Source: Ampullaceana balthica (taxonomy: Eukaryota; Mollusca; Gastropoda; Lymnaeidae). From it: 64,000 nucleotides of DNA. The stretch covers positions 223,307 through 287,306 of the forward strand of contig CALYLW010000070.1 of NCBI GenBank assembly GCA_944989445.1. Direction: 5' to 3'. A program made the translations under genes and the position numbers. Below, piece after piece: positions 23,692-37,400 of the stretch (its first letter is position 1; each line of letters starts with the position of its first letter). The notes under the pieces were generated by a model. It had not been told where the DNA came from and made no database searches. It was given only the letters and a program-made list of their open reading frames with translations.

Positions 23692-26600
23692 ATATGTATA
23701 TAGAATATAGATACAGATACGGAAACAAAAGATTAATATAAGACATAAAATATAAAATATAAGACATATTTTTAACACTAACACGATGAGTTATTTGCAA
23801 AAATAGTGTTTCAATCACAATGTTTAAATCATTAAAATTCTGTATGTACTTGCCTTAAAGCAAGAAAGTTTCGCCGGTACACTAAGAGAGTCAAATTTGA
23901 GGCAGCGAAAAAAAAACTTCTTAGTTATTGAAGCTACATCATACTCGTCGATGAAAAGTAAAGTCGCCGGGATTTGAAGATGCAAATGTCTGTTCTCAAT
24001 TTCAAATCTGTTGTGTTCAATTCTTGAATTTACGTAATCTACAAGAGAAAAGATAATTATCAAATACTCTATGACAATATTAACAGTCTTTACAATTTTT
24101 TACTTATCTATTTAACTAAATGTATTTAATGTGCACAAAATTGTATTTAATAAAACAGGCTTATCATTAATAATTATCCAATTAATTTTTAAAACAGAAT
24201 ATTTAACCTGACATATGTGCGCTGAAATAAATGTAATTTTAAAAAATCTAACAAGTTCATTTGATGTCTTGGGAGGACAATCTTTATTAACGCCTTTTTC
24301 AAATAAAATATCGTTAATATATTATATGTAGACAATAACATCTTAATGGGCAAAGCTATACCTTCCAAAATGTTCCCCATCAAAATTATATATCAAATTT
24401 AGTAAATTATATAATAAAAAGTTTAATACAAAAAAATATTTTTTATAATTTATTTTAATTTAAATTTAATCGTTAACTTTTGAAAAAATTAACGATTAAA
24501 TTCATTAATTAATCGTTAATTTCTATTAAAACTAAAAATTAAAATTTAAGACGTCATTAAACTGAACATCTCAAGGGAAGTAACACAAACAAGTAAACGA
24601 CATGTTTTGTTTTATTGAGTTATTTCCCCTGTCTAATATGTTTGTTCTGAAGAGGGTACCTTAGCGATGTATTTGTTCCCCTAAAAGCGAATTGTTTGCG
24701 GCAGTGATCACAGTAAACTTTTTCAGCATCTTCTTCTTTGCCATCCGCAGTTAGCTTAAAAACAAAATATTTACTCAACTTTCTGTTTATATTCTTAAAT
24801 TTAACTGTGCTGAAGCTGTTAAACGTCTTCTTTTGTACACGCCTCTATTTAAGTCGCACTGTGTGTATGTTGTATCCATCCATCCACCCTTCCTACAAAC
24901 CTTGTAACATAAAATTAAACCACTTTCGATGGTCCTAGAGATCTCAAAATTTTACCACATATAGATCGTGGATGACAATGCATTTTATCAAAATTTCAGA
25001 TCGATCGAATGTACCGTATTTAAATTATTGCAATTTTAGTTTATCTTTATATAAGCATCGGTACCCGTCTGCTTTGTTTACATCCATGAGTTCACCAAGT
25101 GAACACATCACTTTGGTATAAACGTTGGGCGGGCGCTTATGAGGTGTTTGGTATAAAAAAATAGAGATAAAAAAAGATGTTTGGGCGTCAGACGGGAATT
25201 GTAAAGAGTTTTTATTATAAGTTTTAAAAAATAGCTGTAAAAACTAAGTTTTCGACTTTAAATCCCTTATATATGAGACATAACTATAAGTAGTGATTAT
25301 GTTAAAATGTTGTCCTTTTAAAAAAAGATTTTTTAAATATTGTATCTTGTTTGTTTACATCTGCACGTCTTCATTCATTAATAAATTATAATAATACACG
25401 AGAGAAGTTTTAACATTAAAAAATATATAAATTATCATTAATAAATAATTTTTTTAAAAATTGAAAAAAAAATCGTATAAATATTTTCTTAAATTTTAAT
25501 CAAATTTTTATCGATAAAATTTTTACAGATTAATCAAGAAATTAATCGTTAATGTCCGCAGCCCTAATTTTATATGATAGTCCGGCTGCTATTATTGCTC
25601 TAACAGTTAAACTGACTAACAATATTTATTTTTATCTGGGTATATCGTTAAATCATTTACATTTTATGATTGGATTTTTAAATGAAGGAATCATTTCTAA
25701 ATGTCAATGTTTATTTATCTTCGAAAATATACACTTAACTCTCATAAGGTTGTTTGGTTATGTCAAATACCATAGGAAGACTTACCTATTTGTAATATCT
25801 GCAAATGGTTTTCCAAAGTTTCAGCTGTTATAAGTGACACAGACATTTGTTCCTTAAATCGGCTGTTCTTTCTCAAAGCATTGAGCAAATTCGATTTTAA
25901 AGCAACACGCTCAGACCAATAGTCAAGGTAAAAGCTTCTTGCATATAGGAATAGCGTAACAACACCTTGGACAACATTTGCTAATGTACGGACTTGTATT
26001 ATAATAGTAAAAATTAACATGATTGAAAGGCTGACTGCAAATATAATATCTATTAGTAGTAAAGGTAAGAAAAAAAGAGCAAGCACCAGAAAAACAGCCG
26101 GGGAAAAGAATTTCATGTACTTTTTATCAGGAAGCATAGGCCAAAATGTATAGGTAAAAATGCATAATATTGTGCAAACTGCTATCCACCCAAGGAAAAT
26201 CAAAGATATACGTTTTTCATCATAGTGTGCCCACTGAAAGTAGAAGGGACCTTGTAAGTCTCTTTGTCTATAAGTATATTCAAGATCCTTATACCAACTG
26301 GAACTTGACAACATAATGAGGAAAAATGGGATGCTTGGCACAAATAACAACACCAATATTATAAAGATAATCCCGAAACGTTTCCATGTGGGTCTTTTTT
26401 TCTGGGGATAAATAAAAGTATTTGGTTTTCTTTTGCTTAGAATACTTTTTAATATTAGTATTCATTTTGTTTTAAATTTTATATGTTTGTTAGTATTGGA
26501 ATCTCTCATCTCCCTTTCAGACTAGTTCTTCATTTACTGTTTGGAATTACAAGTATTTAGATAATAATAATAATAAATTGATTATTTATATAGCGCTGTA

Positions 26601-29600
26601 TCCCAGTAAGGAACTGGGCTCACAGCGCTTTACATGAAAGAAAAAACATACCTATAAATATTAAATTAACGTTCATATCATAACAAACACAAAAATTAAT
26701 GTACATTATACATACGCTAAGTTAATCATTAATAAGAAATGTTGTTTCATTAATTTTGAAAATAAATGTTGAAAAGATGTGTCTTAAGTGCAGTCTTGAA
26801 GGACTTGGTTGTTTGAATACTGCGTATGTGTAATGTTAGAGAATTCCATTGTTTGGCTGCACAAAAAGAGAACGACCTTTCACCAAATGTTTTGGTGCGT
26901 GTCGTAGGAACAGAGAGAACGCGTGTGTCTGCAGAAGATCGTAGTTGGCGAGTGGGTGAGTAGACCGACAAAAGTTCAATAAGATATGATGGACATGAGT
27001 CCGAAAAGAAGTTGTGACAGAGAACGGCCAGTTTGTAATCAATACGGGCTTGTATAGGCAGCCAATGAAGTGAGTGAAGAAGTGGAGTAACATGGTCATG
27101 TTTTTTTGCCTTGAGCACCAGTCTGGCAGCTGAATTTTGAACTTTCTGTAGTTTTTCAATGCATTGTTTTGGCGCACCTGACAGAAGAGAATTGCAGTAA
27201 TCCATACGAGCTAGTACAAGAGCACAGACAAGAGTTTTTGTTGCACTAACTGTTAAGTAATGACGGGTTGAGCTGATCTGACGAATGGCACCCGAACATA
27301 ATGAAAATAAAACATCACATGATCAGTAGGGGATCAGTGATCTTTACTTACCCTTGCTTAATCATTATCTTGCAAATGGGATGCTAAAAAAGATTTCATT
27401 AAAATATATATCTAAATTTATCTATATGTATACATGTATAATATATATATATAAATATCTAATATATAAAGCTCAGTTGGTGTTTGTATCTTTGTATGTT
27501 TGTATGTTTGTATGTTTGTATATTTGTATGTTTGTATGGTTGTATGTTTCACTTTTTCGACTTTCTGTTAGACAGCCACGGAAAAACCAAATGACGGACG
27601 GGGACCAAATTTGGCAGGACGGTTCCTTTTACCCTGAAGGTGGTTTTTAGTTAGGTTTTGTAATTGTCTCTTTTGTCCGAATGCCGTAAATTAAATAATC
27701 AGAAAATGCAGAGACAAAGAATACAAAATTTAACCTCATTTCTGTATTGAACAAATTTACGCGGACGTTCAAATGCCGTTCAAAGCGAGTTACTTTTGGT
27801 GACGTTTTTTTCCCCAATACTTTATTTTCAGCGGTGCGCATTCAAAAAATATTATAATGTCTAATTACGGTGCGCACATTTTCGTGTACGATTCATAATT
27901 TGAGCTGTGTAGTACAAAGAATTGTCTTTTTCTTTACTGTTACTTTCTATATATTAGATAGACACGTAAACATGTTTAATTACAACTGCCACACGATGCA
28001 TTAGATTTAATTGTTTACACGTTTAAATTTAATTACGAATTTGTTTTAATTATTTTCTGTTCCATTACTCGACATTTAATAAAAACCTATTTAAATAATA
28101 ATTGTGTCAGTATTGTTTTCAAGGCTTCATTTTTAGCGGTGCGCGTTCTAAAATCTTTTATCGCCTAATTACTGTGCGCACATTTTCGCGTACGCATCTT
28201 AACGTTAGCTGTGTCCTATTAATATTACATTTATATTTTGTTTGTCTTTTAAATAAGCTATTGTTTTTTACATAACCTATACACTTATAATATTTAAACT
28301 TTGGCTACTGGACCTATTAACATAAGTAGATTAAACTAAATAAAGTGATCCTGAAAACGCTTAATTATTTTGTATTGCGAATTGAATATGTTATTTTCAT
28401 TCCTTTGATGATGGATTAACATAGGTCATTTTTAATATCAATTATTGTCATGGTTTCACATGCGTTTTTAACATAAAATTGATTTGTTTTTTGTTTGTTT
28501 TTTAAATTAGGAATATAGCCTAATTTCTTTATTTATCTTTATTATCTTTATCTCATAGACGCTGTTGCAAATATTGTATTAATTACAATTGTGTTACGAT
28601 GCAGTGTCGTAAATATATAAGAGCTTTTTTAGTGACGACAGTGGCAAAGATCTTTTGGAAAAATTTCAACAAAGCAGTGGCCTTTTTTTAATGGATACAA
28701 ACAAACAAAAATAACAAATTTCAACTGAGCTTTATATATTACATATGCATTTAAATTATTTTATTTCAATTATTTTCACGATGCACTGTATTAATATTAT
28801 ACATGCAATGAATAAAATTTGGATTTTTAAAAATTTAATTCATAACTCGACATTTAATTAAAAACCATAGATGTAGCGAGATTATCTTATATGGAAAATC
28901 ATGGCCTATGTCAAATAAACTTACACTTTAAAACAGTTTACTTAAGCTTTACATACACTATACATTATAAACTTTCACTACCGAACGTACTAACACAACT
29001 TGACTAAAAATAATGAAGTGATCCTGAAAATGCTTAATTAATATGAATTGCAAATTGAATATGTTTTTATGTTCATTATTTTGTATTCAGAATAGCATAG
29101 GCCATTTCTAAAATTGCCTTTTAATCATTTTTAAGATGCACTTATTAACAGACGGTTGAATATTTTTATTTATTTATTTTTTTTTCATATATAAAATCTG
29201 GTGTGTTTGTGTGCATTGAATATAATTTACAAAATATGATGTTTTATCCGAAATAGGGAACAAAAAAAAATCCTTTTTGAAGTTATACACATTGCTTATA
29301 AACCGTAAATATAAATCGTAAAATATAGAGACATAAAAAATGTTAAATATTATTTCCCTGATAACACAAATATGAATACGTCAAAAGGAGGAGTTATTTT
29401 GGTCCAGTACTTTTAATTTATAACAAGACTTTATTTTATGCGGCCAGCTTTCTATATTTTCTAAATATGATGTGCACATTTTTTATATCATTTTAATATG
29501 ACCGTTTTTTTTTAAAAAGTATTTTAGAAAGTACATTTATAATTTTGTTTATTTGCGCTATGAGTCACTTAGCTTTTGTCTTTTAAAGGGATAGTGCCAC

Positions 29601-32600
29601 ATGTTCTTTATCTCATAGACTTGGTTACAAATATTATATAACTTACAATTATGACACGATGCAGTTTCGTAATAATATATTAAATTTTTGAGTGACGAGG
29701 GTGGTAGAGCTCTTTCGGAAAGTTATGTTAAAATTGTACAAATACGAATGAAATTGTAAATTTAGTTATTATGGTCGGCAAGAATCATTATTTAATCAAT
29801 CATATCTTTAAAATAGTAAGGTTATGTTAAACGGCACTGCATTAAGTGAAAACAACTCACAAGGTAAAATGGCATATCTCTGTTTCTCATAAGATTTTAC
29901 CTAAATAGATGAATCTGAAATTTAACTTGGCAAATAAAAATTGTAATAACCATCAACTAATACTTGGATAAAGCTTCAGCACACTCCCGCTACGAAGTGC
30001 GGGTATTTTTCTAGTATATATATAAAGCTAAGTTGTTTGTATGTTTCACTTTTCAACTTTCCGTTCGTTACATAATCACGGAAAAACTAAATGACGGACA
30101 GGGACCAAATTTGGCAGGACGGTTCCTTTTACCCCGGAGATGGTTTTAAGTTAGTTTTTGTAATTGTCCCTTTTGCCCGAATGCCGTAAATTAAATAATC
30201 AGAAAATGCAGAGACAAAGAATGAAAAATTTAACCTCATTTCTATATTGAACAACTTTACGCGGAGGTTCAAATTCCGTTCAAAGCGAGTTATTTTTGGT
30301 GAAGTTTTTTTTTCCCCAATGCTTTATTTTCAGCGGTGTGCATTCAAAAAATATTACATTGTCTAATTACGGTGCACACATTTTCGTGCACGCTTCTTTT
30401 CAAAAATAAAATATAAGCATAAACAAATAACGTAATTTAATATTTCTATACAATCCATACAAGACCACGGGAATAAATATACATAATTAACAAAAGTGAC
30501 TTATCGGTGTTTGATAAATACGAAATATTAAACTTGCTGAAATGTACACAAAGAATTTCATAATAATTATAAATCCTAAAATCCTATGTTTACATTGTTG
30601 CCTTTTCAAAAATTAAAATATAAGCATAAAACTATGACGTCATTTGTTTTAATTATTTTCTGTTCCATAACTCTAAATTTAAATAAAACACTATTTATGT
30701 AATAATGGTATATATAAGATTTATTGGCGCTATAGGTAAGTAGATTTTGAATTTGGGTGGGGGGGGGGTAGTACCATATTATCTTTATCTCATAGACGCT
30801 GATGCAAATATTGTATTAATTACAATTGTGTTACGATGCAGTGTCGTAAATATATATGAGCTTTTTTAGTGACGGCTGTGGTAGAGATCTTTTGGAAAAA
30901 AATGTCAACAAAGCAGTGGCTTTTTTTAATGGATACAAACAAATAAACATACAAACATCGACTGAGCTTTATATATTAGATATGCGTTTAAATTATTTTA
31001 TTTCAATTTTTCCACGATGCATTGGATTAATATTTTACATGTGCGAATTAAATTGCGATTTTAATAAAAATATAATTCATAACTCGACATTTAATTAAAA
31101 ACCATAGATGTAGCGAGTTTATTTTATGTGGAAAGCGATGGTCTATGTCAAATAAACTTAAACTTTAAAAATGTTTACATAAGCTATATATTTACACTAT
31201 CCATTATAAACTTTCGCTACCGAATGTATTAACAGAAGTTGACTAAATTTAATAAAGTGATCCTGAAAATGCTTAATTAATATGAATTGTGAATTGAACA
31301 TGTTATGTTAATTCTTTTGTAGTCGGAATAACATTGGTCATTTCTGAAGTTGCGTTTTAATCATTTTTCAGATGTGCTTATTAACAGAAGTCTGAATCTA
31401 TTATTTAGTGTGGGTAGATATATACAAATATTTTTCAGAAACAAAATCTGGTGTGTGTGTATTAAATATAATTTACAAAATAGCAGGCCTTATCAGAAAT
31501 AGGGAAAAAAATTATTCCTTTTTTAAATTATACACATTGCACAAAAACCGTAAATATAAATCTTAAATTTAAGGACATACAATTTTATAACTATTATTTC
31601 CATGTTATAACAATTATGAATACGTCAAAAGGAAGAGTTATTTTGATCCAGTACATTTACTTTATAACAATACATTATTTTATGCGGCCAGTTTTAAAAA
31701 AAGCACGCCGGTACTTCGATGGGTCGCGTCAACGCGTCAACTCAAACTCTCACGTGGAAAAAAACACAATAACAAACAGTGAATTTGAATTACATACGTT
31801 GTATAAGGATAAACTAAAAATGCATTAATTTAATTACGGTACGTTCGATCGATCTGAAAATTTAATACGATGCATTGTTATGTAAGACGGGTCCGTGCGC
31901 CAAATTTCAGCTCGATCGGATAACGAGAAGTGGGTAATTTTTTACTTTTGTTTTTCCACCTTCCCAGGACATACAGAGAGAGATGACGACAGAGACGGCG
32001 GTGAAGTTAATATAAGGGATTTAAAAATTGTACTAACCAGCAACTTCTACTGGGAAAAAGAGTCAGTACACTCCCGCTACGAAGAGCGGGTATATTTCTA
32101 GTATATATATAAAGCTCAGTTGTTTGAATCGGCGTCGGTATGTTTCACTTTTCAACTTTCTGTTCGTTACACAATCACGAAAAAACCAAATGACGGACGG
32201 GGACCAAATTTTGCGGGACGGTTCCTTTTACCCCGGAGATGGTTTTCAGTTAGTTTTTGTAATTGTCCCTTTTGCCCGAATGCCGTAAATTAAATAATCA
32301 GAAAATGCAGAGACAAAGTATGAAACATTTAAACTCATTTCTATATTGAACAACTTTACGCGGACGTTCAAATTTCGTTCAAAACGAGTTATTTTTGGTG
32401 AAGTTTTTTTTTCCCCAATAATTTATTTTCAGCGGTGCGCATTCAAAAAATATTATATTGTCTAATTACGGTGCGCACATTTTCGTGCACGCTTCTTTTC
32501 AAAAAATAAAATATAAGCATAAACAAATGACGTAATTTAATATTTCTATACAATCCATACAGACCACGGGAATCTATATACATAATTAACATAAGTAACT

Positions 32601-34406
32601 TATCCGTTTTTAATAAATACGAAAAATTAAACTTGCTGAAATGTACACAAAGTATTTCATAATAATGGGGTTTTCCCGCTTTGTGATTGCTTATGTTAGA
32701 TTATTGCGTGGTGCGCATTATATTTACACATTCTTGGTGTGATGTAGCGTGAGGGGATATGACGTCATATTGTGTTTGGTTTCAGAATTACTTCTTTGAA
32801 TCGAATTTTATTGTAATCTATTACGATTTCCCTTGATAAAAAATCGGAAATTGCTTGTTGGAAATTGCGTTAAAATACTCATTCTAGTTTTTATTTCTTG
32901 TTTACTGGTACTTTCTATATAATATAGACACGTAAGAATATTTAACTACAATTGCCACATGATGCATTAGGTTTATTTATCTACACGTGTAAAGGAAATT
33001 GCGAATCTTTTAAAATTATTTTCTGTTCCATAAATCGACATTTAATAAAAAACCTATTTCTTTAATAATTGTGTCAGTTTTTTTTTCAAGGCTTCATTTA
33101 GTTACAAAAACACCGGAAAGAGTGTTTTTAGCGGTGCGCGCTCTAAAATCTTTTAACGCCAGATTACTGTGCGCACATTTTCGTGTACGAATCTTAAATT
33201 TAGCTGTGCCATATTATTATAACATTCATATTTGCTTTGGCTTCTACATAAGCTATAAACTTATACAATTGAAACGTAGGCTACCGGACCTATTAACAGA
33301 AGTAGATTAAACTAAATAAAGTGATACTAAAAATGATTAATTATTTTGTATTGGGAATTGAATATGGTATGTGCCTTCCTTTGTCGTTGGATTAACATAG
33401 GCCATTTTTAAAATCAATTATTCTCATTGTTTCACATGCGTTTATTAACAGACTGTTGATTTGTGTTTTTTTTATGTGGAATATAATTTCTTTATATTTT
33501 AGAAACAAAATCAGATGTGTTGACATGGAAGGATCTCAAAAAAGAAATTGATTTCTTCATGAAATTATACCAATTGCATAAAGCCTTAAATATAAATCGT
33601 AAATGTAGACAAAAATATATTACAATTCAAATATTATTTCTCCATATTAGAAAAACTATAAATAGGTTACAAAAGTAGAGTTATTTTTGGTCCAATTTTT
33701 AAAAGCAGACATTATATGAATGACCCCCTTTCGAGTCAATGACGGATTATGGGGCAAGTGAAGTAGCGTTCACAAATTCATTTAGTCACCACTAACGAGT
33801 AAGAGATTGTGTGGCCAGAATATTTCTATAGCCATTTATTATTATTGTCTAAACATGTGCGCAAATTTTCTTGAATTCTTTTTAATAAGACTGCTTTAGT
33901 TTATTTCAAATATTTTAGAAATTACAGTTCATATATAACAATTATAATTTAATTTATTGGTGCTATAGGTTGAGTAGATTTCTCTCCTGGACCCTTTGGA
34001 TTTCATCGCAGCTAAGTTTTTATTTTTTATTTCGTTATATTAGTTTTATGTTTGTACTATTTGTTCGTTGAGGAAAGCTCTTTGCCGAAACGTTCGCTGT
34101 TTTTGTTACGTCCTTTCAGGCTCACTCATACCCTGTTTACAAGTTATCTATATATTACTCTAAAGCTATGACTTATTTTGATATGCATGTTTTTAAATTA
34201 AATTTGGACCTTATTGGATTTTTAGTTTACTTCATCAGTGCTCTTTATTGTATGTAAAATTGTCTCAATATTATAGAATTAAATTGTTATCTAATATTTA
34301 AATTATAAGTTGCATTCTCAATAGTAAATCCAGGACAAAATTATATATTTGAAACCAGAAAACCTAACTTAAATCATCGCACACAGAGAGATTCTTAAAC
34401 AATCAA

Positions 34407-34470
<64 letters not shown>

Positions 34471-37400
34471 TAAGACCCCACTTAACGCGGGGGATACCTT
34501 CCATCAAAGTAGAGCGTAAAGCGAAACAGCGCTAAACGAGGCTATCTTAACATGTAAATAATGGGGTTATGGGAAGATGGATAGAAAATTGGTTAGTTAT
34601 TATATTTGATAATTGTTTATTTTAAAAAAAATAAAAATAAATCCAAACATTTATTTCTTACAAAAATAAAAACAATATAAACGAATATACTTATGTAAAA
34701 AAGAGGATTTGATGATGGTTAATTATAACATCAAAAAACAAAGGGGGCGCCCTACAACCGCTATTATAAAATACGCTCTGTGCATTTCAGAAAGTTTCAT
34801 ATTTCGTATTGATCAAACAAGGACAAGTTAGTTGGGCTTTTGAAAAAGGTCGGCGCCAAAAGCGCCTTATAAAAGTGCATTAAAGGGGTAAAAGAACTCT
34901 CCGTGAGCAAGTCTGTGGCGTATGCTACGCCGCGGGGTGTCTGGGTAATAATAATTGAACAATTTCATGCGAACTTCGATAAGATGTCTTTTTGTTGCAG
35001 TAATTTGGTGCGCTGCTTTCTAAAATTTCTCGCCGTAAAAAGATATATGACATCATTGATTTAGCTCATATTTTAAATGTGGAAAAGGGAACGATGTAAA
35101 AAGAGGATTTGAAGATTGTTAATTATGAAATACTATGTGTACATTTCAGGAAAATTAATATATCGTATTTAATTAGCTTGCACCCCAGCACAACAACCTC
35201 AATTATCACTGATTCACTCATTCCGTAACGCTCAAAGCACACTATGATTAAATAAACTAGCGCTGGCAGCACTGTTTACAATACAAATGCTGACGTTCGT
35301 GCGTTGTTTTGTTAATGTTAATCTGGAAACCAAAATGATTATGATTTTATTTTTAAAAAGCTTAGTGATGTCACAGTCCTTAACGTTTACTGTTATTTTT
35401 AGGTTATCTTTCACAATCTGAAACATACAAATCATTGAAATTCTGCATATATATTAATTGATTTCAAATATCATAGTATCAATTCAACAATACGAGCTAT
35501 GTGTTTAATATTACGTATTTATCATACAAGGACAAGTTAGATGGGCTTTTGTAAAAGGTGGGCGCCGTAGGCGCCCTTAACAAAAGGGGGCGCCGCAGTC
35601 GCCACGGCGCCGCAGCACAAGCTAGTTATATATATAATTACGCTCAATTATTGCTGACTGTGGCCTATCTGACTGTGGCCTAACGCTAAATCATAGTCCT
35701 TTTGGTTTCCAGATAAACATTAACCAAACAACTCACGAACCTATGACGTCAACATGTGTGTTGTAAACAGTGCTGACTGACCCAAAGAGTTATTTTTTGG
35801 TGCAGTAATTTGGTGCTCTGCTTAGCTTTCTAAAATTACTTTAAAAATCGTGTGGTGATTAGCACTGTAAAAAATATTATATAAATCCTTTGTGTACATT
35901 TCAGGAATATTTAGTATTTATCAAACAAGGATAAGTTACTTTGGCTTTTGACCAACAAAAAACCACCCTATTATAAAATACTTTGTGTACATTTAAGAAA
36001 GTTTAATATTACGTATTTAACATACACGGACAAGTTAGTTGGGCTTTTGAAAAACGTGGGCACCGTAAGCACCCTTAAAAAGGGGGGCGCCGCAGGCGCC
36101 ACGGCGCCGCAGCACAAACTAGTAAATACATATTATCATTTTTAACAAATGGCCTGAGGCCTCCAATGGCACCAAATTTTGTGCTTACATAATAAAAAAT
36201 GTGAAATTAGTATAAGCACTTTATCAATTCACATTATATTAATATAGGCCCTAGGTCTCTCGGACCCCAAAAATCACTACAATACAATAAACAAAACATT
36301 AACAAAACACATCATCATCATTATCATGGAAGCTATAATACTCCCTTCATATTCTCTGACATCAATCAGCTACCCAGCAAAGGAAAAAAAATTTGTTATA
36401 CTACAAAGTCATAGCTATTGTTTTGCTGGTGGTATGTTTAGTTTTCCACTTATTATAACAAAATCACCCTTAATAGAATTGCAACGTTGTGGTTACACCC
36501 AAAATTTTAATACCGTCTAATGTTTGTCATTCTCCCGGGATCAAATATAACTTATTTTAATAATTATTGTATTCAACCCTACAAAATCTGTCATTATACT
36601 GGTAGTCTTAGTGGGACCGTGATTTTCTATCGTTTGTCTGTCCCAACTACCATTGTCTGCTAAGCACGTCAGCCAGTGTGTTATCAGCCCCTGGGATCGG
36701 TCTGATAGTAAATTTGTATTCTTGTAATGTTAAGGCCCATCGTGCCACGCTATTATTAATGCTCTTGGGTGTATGAAACACCGTCATGGTTTGTGGTCCG
36801 TCTCGATAGTAAAGTGGCTACCAAAAAGGTATCTTGAAATTTTGTAATCGTCCATACTACCCCCAAACATTCCTTTTCAATTACTGAGTATCGGGTCTCC
36901 CGGGGTAATAGTTTTCTGCTTACGTACGCTATCGGGTGTAATAGTCCCTACCATTCTTGCATTAAGCATCCCCCTATAGCGGACTCGCTCGCGTCTGTTC
37001 GGATTACAAACTCACTCTTTAGATCTGGCAGTATAAGGATTGGTTGTGTAGATAGAGCGTGTTTGGATCTTTCATAGTGCTTCTGTACATTTGCTAGTCC
37101 ATTGTACTTTCTCTGGTTTTCCTTTCTTTGTCAGATCTGACAGAACGGCCGATATGTCTGCGAACTCCGGAACAAATTTTCTATAATAGCTTATCAGCCC
37201 CAATAAGCTCCTCACTTGTTTCTTGGTGTTCGGATGTTTGATATTTAATATTTTGACTTGTTACTGGCATTAGGTCTCTGTTTACCTGCTACAACTATAT
37301 GACCCAGAAACTCAATTTCTGAAAACCCGATTTCCATTTTTGTTGGTCTTGCTGTCAACTCCGCAGTTTTCAATCTGCTTTAGTACCTGATCCAATGTAT

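Noticed and set aside
23841..23853. GT donor four bases after the exon E GC donor
   Set aside because: Using it shifts exon F into an early stop; the GC donor keeps frame and has the stronger consensus.
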